DNA from: an uncultured Rubritalea sp.
Lineage (GTDB): Bacteria > Verrucomicrobiota > Verrucomicrobiia > Verrucomicrobiales > Akkermansiaceae
Direction of reading: 5' to 3'
DNA: 40,995 nucleotides
Assembly (NCBI GenBank): GCA_937132085.1
Contig: CAKZNV010000154.1
Span: 1 to 40,995, forward strand
Made by a program: the position numbers and the translations under genes. How positions within the stretch are numbered: position 1 is the stretch's first letter; each line of letters begins with the position of its first letter. The notes under the pieces were generated by a model. It searched no databases and had not been told where the DNA came from. It saw nothing but the letters and a program-made list of their open reading frames with translations. Positions 35,763 through 40,995 of the stretch are shown here, one piece after another.

Positions 35763-37502
35763 ATGGAAATAATGCGTGAAGATGTAGCCGACATTTTAGA
35801 AGAGATAGCTCTCTTGTTAGAGCTGAAAGGAGAGAATGTCTTCAAGACGAGAGCCTATAAAAATGGTGCTGAAGTCATGCGTAATGCAGAAGAAGATGTC
35901 CTCCAGTTAGCTAGAGACAATAAGCTAGGCGAACTCAAAGGCTTCGGTAAAGCACTCCAAGAAAAAGTCTCAGAGCTCGTCCAAACAGGTAAGATGACCT
36001 ACTACGAAAACCTCCGCGGCGAATTTCCTCCGGGACTCTTTGACCTATTCGATCTCTCAGGCCTTGGCCCCAAAAAGATCAAAGCCCTCTACGATAAACT
36101 CAATGTAGACTCTATACCAGCGCTCAAAGAAGTCTGTGAGTCTGGTAAAGTAGCCGAACTCAGTGGATTCGGAGCCAAAACAGTCGATAAGATTCTCGAA
36201 GCCATCGAACTCAAGGAAAAGTTCGCTAGCCATTTCCGACTAGGCAGTGTCGCTGTCATGGCAGAAACATTGTTAGACTATGTTAGAGCGCATCCAGCCA
36301 CACTCAGATGCACGCATGCAGGATCCTATAGACGCTCAAAAGAAATCCTTCACGATATCGACATCCTCGTAGCCACCGATAAACCAGCAGAACTCACCAA
36401 GTTTTTCTCTGAGCTAGATGAAGTAGAATCCATCATCGTCTGTGGCGACACCAAAGCATCAATAAGACTAGACCACGGCCTCCAATGTGATCTCAGAGCC
36501 GTCTCAAATGCCGCTTACCCCTTCGCTCTCCAATATTTCAGCGGTAGCAAAGAGCACAACGTAGAAATGCGCCGCAGAGCCAAGACCAAAGGCTGGTCGC
36601 TCAACGAATACGATTTCCAAGGCGAAGACACATCCATCGAACTTCCAGAAGTAAACGAAGAAGCTGATATCTACCGAGCTCTAGGACTCGACTTCATCCC
36701 ACCAGAACTACGTGAGAATAGAGGTGAATTTGAAGCCGCGGAGCAGGGGGCGATACCAAAATTAATCGAACTAGAAAACCTACGCGGAACATTCCATAAT
36801 CACACCACCGCATCTGACGGTAGAAACTCTCTGCAAGAAATGGCGGATGCAGCAGTAGAGCTAGGTTTAGAATACCTCGGAATCGCTGATCACAGTAAAT
36901 CATCATTCCAAGCCAATGGACTCTATGCCGACAGATTACTCAGGCAAGTCGAAGAAATCGCTAAGCTGAACCAGCAGTGGGACGGAAAATTCAGAATACT
37001 AGCAGGCTCAGAAGTGGATATACTAAAAGACGGTAGCCTAGATTTCCCAGATGATGTCCTCAAGGAGCTCGACTACTGCGTAGCCTCAGTCCACAACGCC
37101 TTCACACTTCCAGAAGACGAAATGACTGCCAGAATCATCCGTGCGATGGAAAACGAACACGTCACCATGCTCGGCCATCTAACAGGACGTCTACTTCTCA
37201 AGCGCAATCCCTACCAAGTCAACGTCGATAAAATCATCGACTGCGCCGCAGAGACAGGAACAATCATCGAGCTAAACTGCAACCCAATGCGACTCGACAT
37301 GGACTGGCGTCATTGGCGCAAGGCCAAAGAGAAGGGAGTCAAATGCTCGATCAATCCAGATGCCCACAAGATCGATCAGCTTCAATTCCTATCCTACGGA
37401 GTCCGACTAGCTAGAAAAGGCTGGCTCACTAAAGACGACGTCGTCAATACCAAAAATCTCACTGAAATCGAAACCTTACTCAATTTACAGTCATGCAAAT
37501 AG
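35763..37502 (+). CDS. polX: DNA polymerase/3'-5' exonuclease PolX
   Basis: This family-X polymerase fills gaps in base excision repair and has a proofreading PHP nuclease domain. The 579 residues show the 8-kDa helix-hairpin-helix part (GENVFKTRAYKNGAEVM), a second HhH motif (LSGFGAKTVDKILEAI), the palm GSYRRSKEILHDIDILVATD with metal-binding aspartates, and a third Asp in CDLRAV. The C-terminal PHP domain has FHNHTTASDGRNSLQEM, IADHS, EVDIL, and ELNCNP. It overlaps the DUF2293 gene by 10 nt. Confidence 0.94.
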   Translation: MEIMREDVADILEEIALLLELKGENVFKTRAYKNGAEVMRNAEEDVLQLARDNKLGELKGFGKALQEKVSELVQTGKMTYYENLRGEFPPGLFDLFDLSGLGPKKIKALYDKLNVDSIPALKEVCESGKVAELSGFGAKTVDKILEAIELKEKFASHFRLGSVAVMAETLLDYVRAHPATLRCTHAGSYRRSKEILHDIDILVATDKPAELTKFFSELDEVESIIVCGDTKASIRLDHGLQCDLRAVSNAAYPFALQYFSGSKEHNVEMRRRAKTKGWSLNEYDFQGEDTSIELPEVNEEADIYRALGLDFIPPELRENRGEFEAAEQGAIPKLIELENLRGTFHNHTTASDGRNSLQEMADAAVELGLEYLGIADHSKSSFQANGLYADRLLRQVEEIAKLNQQWDGKFRILAGSEVDILKDGSLDFPDDVLKELDYCVASVHNAFTLPEDEMTARIIRAMENEHVTMLGHLTGRLLLKRNPYQVNVDKIIDCAAETGTIIELNCNPMRLDMDWRHWRKAKEKGVKCSINPDAHKIDQLQFLSYGVRLARKGWLTKDDVVNTKNLTEIETLLNLQSCK

Positions 37503-38170
37503 AAACTCTAGAAGTCAGAACCAGCTCAAAGCCTGGCCACGTCACTAGCCAAGAAGGGGAGTTGTTAGAAATTCCAGTAGGCTGGGCATTATTACCTCCT
37601 GGCGATGCAGCCCTCAGCCGAAGAATCAAAAAAGACGGCCCAACATGGACAGTCAAAGAACCGAAAGGCAGAAAGATGTTCTCCCGTGGCATCTACGCCC
37701 CTGCAGGACGAATAGATGCTCTAAGACAAGAGCTACTGATCGAACGTGACGACCCCAGCTATCAGAAAAAACTTGATGCCGGCAGAGCTCGTAGAGAAAA
37801 GGAACAAGAGATCTACAAAAAGGAGTTCTGGAAAGCCATTATAGACTTCCTAGCATTCCACCCAGATGTCGAAGACCTAGCCACTGACATGGCATCACGC
37901 ATCACAGATCATGCTGTCCCAGTAGGTAGCGGAACCGTCGCTAGAACCCAGCGAATCCCTATCGAAAAGAGAGCCGAAGCCGCCACCATCGCATGGATGC
38001 GCCACCAAACTACCGCCTACGATGACATGACTATCCCACGCGAAAAAGGCAAACGCAGAGAAGTTCGCAAAATGCTAGCCCAGCGCTCAAAAAAACTCCT
38101 AGAACGCTACCGAAACGGCAGCGCCGACCTAGAGACATGTCCGCTATATAAGGTGTTGAGCGACTTTTAA
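37493..38170 (+). CDS. DUF2293-domain protein
   Basis: The 225-residue basic protein ends in a segment that fits DUF2293: FHPDVEDLATDMASRITDHAVPVGSGTVARTQRIPIEKRAEAATIAWMRHQTTAYDDM, in which the GSGxVxRT and (R)HxxTxYD motifs stand out. The N-terminal half is unfamiliar and rich in charged residues. The overlap with polX (10 nt) shows coupled translation, which may link it to DNA repair. Function is unknown. Confidence 0.82.
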   Translation: MQIETLEVRTSSKPGHVTSQEGELLEIPVGWALLPPGDAALSRRIKKDGPTWTVKEPKGRKMFSRGIYAPAGRIDALRQELLIERDDPSYQKKLDAGRARREKEQEIYKKEFWKAIIDFLAFHPDVEDLATDMASRITDHAVPVGSGTVARTQRIPIEKRAEAATIAWMRHQTTAYDDMTIPREKGKRREVRKMLAQRSKKLLERYRNGSADLETCPLYKVLSDF

Positions 38171-38180
38171 GTTGTCAGTA

Positions 38181-38204
38181 GCACGGAGCACGGAGCACGG
38201 AGCA
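38181..38204. repeat. GCACGGA tandem repeat
   Basis: Three full 7-nt units plus three bases. The reverse complement word TCCGTGC recurs in the array at 38327-38352, so the two blocks face each other across 122 nt. Both lie in the gap 38171-38423, which holds no gene. Confidence 0.75.
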
Positions 38205-38230
38205 GTCCTGGAGGGACGACATGTTCAAAG

Positions 38231-38250
38231 CCTAGGACTTCAGTCCTAGG
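38231..38250. repeat. Perfect palindrome CCTAGGAC/GTCCTAGG
   Basis: Eight-base arms flank a TTCA loop between the two GCACGGA/TCCGTGC arrays. There is no T-run, so it is not an obvious terminator, but it would form a stable hairpin in RNA. Confidence 0.7.
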
Positions 38251-38326
38251 TCGGGATATAGAAGAGCAAAAAGCCCTGAAAGTGGCGACATAAGCCCATC
38301 AACCAAGTTCCGCTCCAACAAGCCAG

Positions 38327-38412
38327 TTCCGTGCCTTCCGTGCTTTCCGTGGTCAAAAAAATTCAACAACCCAAGCCCATCGTGCACCACTCCATAACCC
38401 GTGGTCAAAAAA
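38327..38412. repeat. TTCCGTG array and CCGTGGTCAAAAAA direct repeats
   Basis: Three 9-nt units (TTCCGTGCC, TTCCGTGCT, TTCCGTGG) occupy 38327-38352. The 14-mer CCGTGGTCAAAAAA occurs at 38347-38360 and again at 38399-38412. Such words are often dispersed in genomes and lie between genes. No coding function is visible. Confidence 0.65.
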
Positions 38413-38423
38413 GCTGCAGCAAC

Positions 38424-39215
38424 CTACTTACTCTTTTGCAAAGCCTTCTCAGACCTCAAAAACACCAACTCACTATCCGTGCTATCAGCCTTACTGAATT
38501 TATATCCAGCTGTCTTAAACTTCTTCAACTCAGACACATCCACAATCTCATTGCGAACAATGTAATCCGCCATCATCCCACGTGCTTTCTTGGCATAGAA
38601 TGAAATGATCTTATACTTACCACTCTTCTCATCCTTAAACACAGGGGTAATCAGCTCTCCATCCAGCTTAGCCTTCTTTACCGATGAAAAATACTCGTTA
38701 GAAGCCAGATTCACCACAATATCCCCACCACTCTTTTTCAAGTCTTGGTTCAGTTGCTTAGTGATCGACTCACCCCAAAACTCATAGAGATTCTTACCAC
38801 GCGTATTATCCAGCTTCGTTCCCATTTCCAGACGATAAGGCTGCATCAGATCCAGCGGTCTCAGCACACCATAAAGCCCAGACAGAATACGAATCTGCTT
38901 CTGTGCCGAGTTAAACTCAGCAGTCTTCCACTTAGCGAGCTCCAGCCCCTGATAAACATCACCCGTAAAAGCAAACAAAGCCTGACGACTATTCTCTGGT
39001 GTGAAATCCTTCTCCCAAGAAGTGTATCTCTCAGCATTCAGATCCGCTAGCTTATCACTAATCGACATCAGCTTACCAAGCTGCGCTGGAGACATCTTAC
39101 GCAGTTGATCCACTAAAACTTCAGAATCATCCAGAAAACGAGGAAGCGTATTCTTCTTCGTTGGGAGAGGGGACTTGTAGTCGAGTGACTTCGCTGGAGA
39201 CAGTAGAATGAGCAT
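38424..39215 (-). CDS. yaaA: Peroxide stress protein YaaA (UPF0246)
   Basis: YaaA lowers intracellular iron during peroxide stress in E. coli and binds DNA. LILLSPAKSLDYKSPLP at the start, ISDKLADLNAERYTSWEKDFTPENSRQALFAFTGDVYQGLEL, LSGLYGVLRPLDLMQPYRLEMGTKL and NLASNEYFSSVKK are all typical of the family. I chose ATG 39215 (MLILLSPAKS) because E. coli YaaA starts MLILISPAK; an ATG five codons upstream (39230) is possible. The length of 263 is near the usual 258. The spacing to rplT and the terminator between them suggest independent transcription. Confidence 0.9.
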   Translation of the reverse strand: MLILLSPAKSLDYKSPLPTKKNTLPRFLDDSEVLVDQLRKMSPAQLGKLMSISDKLADLNAERYTSWEKDFTPENSRQALFAFTGDVYQGLELAKWKTAEFNSAQKQIRILSGLYGVLRPLDLMQPYRLEMGTKLDNTRGKNLYEFWGESITKQLNQDLKKSGGDIVVNLASNEYFSSVKKAKLDGELITPVFKDEKSGKYKIISFYAKKARGMMADYIVRNEIVDVSELKKFKTAGYKFSKADSTDSELVFLRSEKALQKSK

Positions 39216-39330
39216 GAAGCCAATCTTCATTCAGCACAGGCATTTTGCAAGGAAGAATCCTGAAAAATAATAAGTCCTATAAGCCTCATAAGATCTATCC
39301 CAGCAACCAGGCCTCAGCCAACAATAAAAC

Positions 39331-39358
39331 AGCCACTAGGAAATAAATCCTAGTGGCT
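39331..39358 (-). terminator. Terminator of rpmI-rplT
   Basis: A perfect 11-bp stem (AGCCACTAGGA / TCCTAGTGGCT) with loop AATAAA; on the minus strand it is followed by GTTTTATTG. It lies 33 nt past the rplT stop codon. Confidence 0.85.
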
Positions 39359-39390
39359 ATCTTAATAAGTATTGTTATTAGTCTGACTAA

Positions 39391-39759
39391 TTACGCATGC
39401 TTTTTAACGAGTGCGTCTTTAGCTAGCTCAACGATAACGTTGAATGCAGTGATGTCGTTGACCGCTAGGTCAGCGAGGATCTTGCGATCCACATCGATGC
39501 TTGCTGCTTTAACACCTTCCATGAAGCGTGAGTAAGTGAGCTGCTGCGCACGTGATGCAGCGGAAATTCGCTGGATCCAGAGGCGGCGGAATGCTCCCTT
39601 ACGCTTTTTGCGGTCACGGTATTCGTATTGACGTGCTTTGAAAACAGCGTCTTTCGCGTAGCGATATAGCTTTGAACGGAAACCACGGAAACCTTTCGCA
39701 CGGAGAAGAATTCTCTTGCGACGAGCTCGTGATGCCGGACTGTTTGTTGCTCTTGGCAT
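39391..39759 (-). CDS. rplT: Ribosomal protein L20
   Basis: L20 is an assembly protein of the large ribosomal subunit and in many bacteria represses its own operon. The 122 residues open with PRATNSPASRARRKRILLRAKGFRG and contain KRKGAFRRLWIQRISAASR and the C-terminal LAVNDITAFNVIVELAK, all standard. It lies 175 nt after rpmI with a structured gap between them (39760-39934). No infC precedes the pair. Confidence 0.97.
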   Translation of the reverse strand: MPRATNSPASRARRKRILLRAKGFRGFRSKLYRYAKDAVFKARQYEYRDRKKRKGAFRRLWIQRISAASRAQQLTYSRFMEGVKAASIDVDRKILADLAVNDITAFNVIVELAKDALVKKHA

Positions 39760-39819
39760 TGTTCTATTTTTCTTTAACGGACTGTTTTTATCCTATCTCC
39801 CACAGTCTCGTCCATTGTA

Positions 39820-39869
39820 TTCCGGCTGGGCCGGAAAGGCTGTGTAGAGTCTACTCGAATCGCGAGTAG
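39820..39869 (-). promoter_or_regulatory. Structured rpmI-rplT spacer, candidate control element
   Basis: Two perfect 7-bp hairpins lie in the 175-nt spacer: TTCCGGC/GCCGGAA (39820-39836, loop of 3) and CTACTCG/CGAGTAG (39851-39869, loop of 5). The usual rpmI-rplT spacing is much shorter. An autoregulatory L20 site is a reasonable guess, but no known motif was matched. Confidence 0.45.
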
Positions 39870-39934
39870 GGGCGCCGGGCGAGTTGCCTAGCTTCTTAGT
39901 GCACTGATATTAGTAAGTTACTTCGTTTTCAAGA

Positions 39935-40144
39935 TTAGTGGAAAGGCAATGAAGCCTTTACTCTCTTGATGTCCGCGTCGGAGACAAGTGTCGCTTTCCC
40001 GAGGGAACGCTTACGCTTGCTGCTCTTCTTTTGCATGAGGTGACGAGCACCTTGCTTGCGGCGTAGTATCTTACCAGTTCCAGTTACCTTGAAGCGCTTA
40101 GCTACTGCCTTACGTGTCTTGGCTTTACCTGATGTTCTGGCCAT
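39935..40144 (-). CDS. rpmI: Ribosomal protein L35
   Basis: The 69-residue basic L35 of the large subunit shows GKAKTRKAVAKRFKVTGTGKILRRKQGARHLMQKKSSKRKRSLGKATLVSDADIKRVKASLPF, the family pattern throughout. The start codon at 40144 is preceded in the mRNA by CCUCCU, which equals the anti-Shine-Dalgarno core and so cannot serve as a ribosome binding site. rplT follows on the same strand. Upstream is the divergent cyclophilin gene in place of infC. Confidence 0.95.
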   Translation of the reverse strand: MARTSGKAKTRKAVAKRFKVTGTGKILRRKQGARHLMQKKSSKRKRSLGKATLVSDADIKRVKASLPFH

Positions 40145-40269
40145 AGGAGGCGGAAGCTAAGAGGATTCCATAGAATATCAAGCTAAATATCATCTGATTC
40201 ACACATTTTCTCAGTTTTATTCAAAATTAAGTTGAAGCCCACATCATATAAGTGTTCCTTAGCCGCACT

Positions 40270-40776
40270 ATGAGCGATATTTCAGATATTAAAATTACCG
40301 TAAAAACTTCTAAAGGCGACATCAAAATAACAATGTTCGCACACGACGCACAGGTCACCTGCGCAAGTTTCCTCAACCTAGCAAGCCGTGGCTTCTACGA
40401 TGGAATCAAATTCCACCGCGTCATCCCAGACTTCATGATCCAAGGAGGAGATCCTACAGGTTCAGGAATGGGTGGCCCAGGCTACAAATTCGAATGCGAA
40501 TGTAAGCCACACCTTAAGCACGACAAGCCAGGCATTCTTTCAATGGCGAACTCAGGACCTAATACAAATGGCTCACAGTTCTTCATCACCCACGTCCCTA
40601 CACCTCACCTAAACGGAAAGCACACAGTTTTCGGTGCAGTAACAGAAGGCCAGGACGTAGTTGACTCAATCGTAGGTGGAGACAAAATCCAAAGCATCGA
40701 GATCCATGACGACACAGCAACACTCTTCGCAGCTCAAGCTGACCGCATCATTGAGTGGAATAGCAAACTAAGCTAA
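40270..40776 (+). CDS. ppiB: Peptidyl-prolyl cis-trans isomerase, cyclophilin type
   Basis: This cyclophilin speeds proline isomerisation during folding. The 168 residues from ATG 40270 show [39 protein letters not shown] with the catalytic Arg and Phe/Met/Gln core, [34 protein letters not shown], and the final VDSI. The ORF from GTG 40252 adds six unlikely residues. No signal peptide is seen, so it is cytoplasmic. It is transcribed divergently from rpmI and ends in a hairpin terminator. Confidence 0.95.
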   Translation: MSDISDIKITVKTSKGDIKITMFAHDAQVTCASFLNLASRGFYDGIKFHRVIPDFMIQGGDPTGSGMGGPGYKFECECKPHLKHDKPGILSMANSGPNTNGSQFFITHVPTPHLNGKHTVFGAVTEGQDVVDSIVGGDKIQSIEIHDDTATLFAAQADRIIEWNSKLS

Positions 40777-40784
40777 ATTTCTAA

Positions 40785-40816
40785 AACTAGCTCATTTTAT
40801 TATAAATGAGCTAGTT
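40785..40816 (+). terminator. Terminator-like hairpin of ppiB
   Basis: A 13-bp perfect stem AACTAGCTCATTT / AAATGAGCTAGTT with loop TATTAT follows the stop codon by 8 nt. The T-run is weak (TTGTGA), so its efficiency is uncertain. Confidence 0.6.
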
Positions 40817-40919
40817 GTGAATTGGCTGCGAAAAAAGTTTCATTTTTAAGCAAAGATTTTCTTGCCATTCTTAGAAAATAGCTTAGAAAGCCGTCGCAGT
40901 CAACACGACTCACCACTCA

Positions 40920-40995
40920 GCTCGGGTGGCGGAATTGGTAGACGCGCCAGACTAAGGATCTGGTGTCCATTGCGGACGTGGGGGTTCGACTCCCC
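40920..40995 (+). tRNA. tRNA-Leu (AAG), partial at window end
   Basis: A class II tRNA with acceptor 5' strand GCTCGGG, D-arm GGCGGAATTGGTAGACGC, anticodon stem CCAGA/TCTGG around loop CTAAGGA, and a long variable stem GTCC/GGAC. U33 and G37 fix the anticodon as AAG, which reads CUU (CUC and CUA as well if A34 becomes inosine). The 3' end is cut by the window. A34 in a leucine tRNA is unusual in bacteria. Confidence 0.85.

Overview
The window looks like a chromosomal segment of a free-living bacterium, most likely a member of the Verrucomicrobiota. This assignment is an inference. It rests on the mix of conserved genes (RNase HIII, PolX with a PHP domain, ClpB, the GatCA amidotransferase, RecQ), many small secreted or lipid-anchored proteins of unknown function, mid-range G+C, and an almost complete lack of Shine-Dalgarno motifs before start codons. 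No phage, insertion sequence, CRISPR array or ribosomal RNA operon is visible. Genes are dense, on both strands, in short operons closed by clear rho-independent terminators.

Layout. 1-6.3 kb: two exported proteins of unknown function, lysA, a tRNA-dihydrouridine synthase, a class IV aminotransferase overlapping rnhC, and a cold shock gene. 6.5-11.8 kb: cysS, two tandem thioredoxin-fold lipoprotein genes each interrupted by an in-frame TGA, hemB, a YggS-type PLP protein and a TruC-type pseudouridine synthase. 11.9-17.4 kb: small lipoprotein, CBM9-like protein, CxxC protein, exonuclease III, a membrane protein, an A-type Fe-S carrier, a Ca2+/cation antiporter and a small AP2-like protein. 17.5-27 kb: gatA-gatC, clpB, a ModF-like double ABC ATPase, lipoproteins, a glutaminyl-cyclase/M28 enzyme and parB. 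27.2-33.2 kb: a TlpA-like thioredoxin protein, tRNA-Leu(CAA), tmRNA, pyrH-frr-trxB and a secreted protein. 33.2-41 kb: recQ, polX, a DUF2293 protein, yaaA, rpmI-rplT, a cyclophilin and the start of a tRNA-Leu with anticodon AAG.

The most notable system is the tandem pair at 7989-8576 and 8707-9309. Both encode a lipoprotein signal, a Pro/Glu/Lys linker and a thioredoxin fold. In both, TGA stands exactly where the first cysteine of the WCPPC active site belongs, and the frame continues through the rest of the fold. An identical hairpin (CTCCAC / AGTTA loop / GTGGAG) starts 20 nt after each TGA, as expected for a bacterial SECIS. The best reading is two exported selenoproteins with a U-P-P-C active site. 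A standard gene caller would break each into two fragments. No sel genes lie in the window, so the Sec reading must be confirmed elsewhere in the genome.

Other points of interest are the A34-bearing tRNA-Leu, an rpmI-rplT operon without infC and with a structured 175-nt spacer, a perfect 24-nt palindrome before the aminotransferase gene, and several dispersed intergenic repeats.
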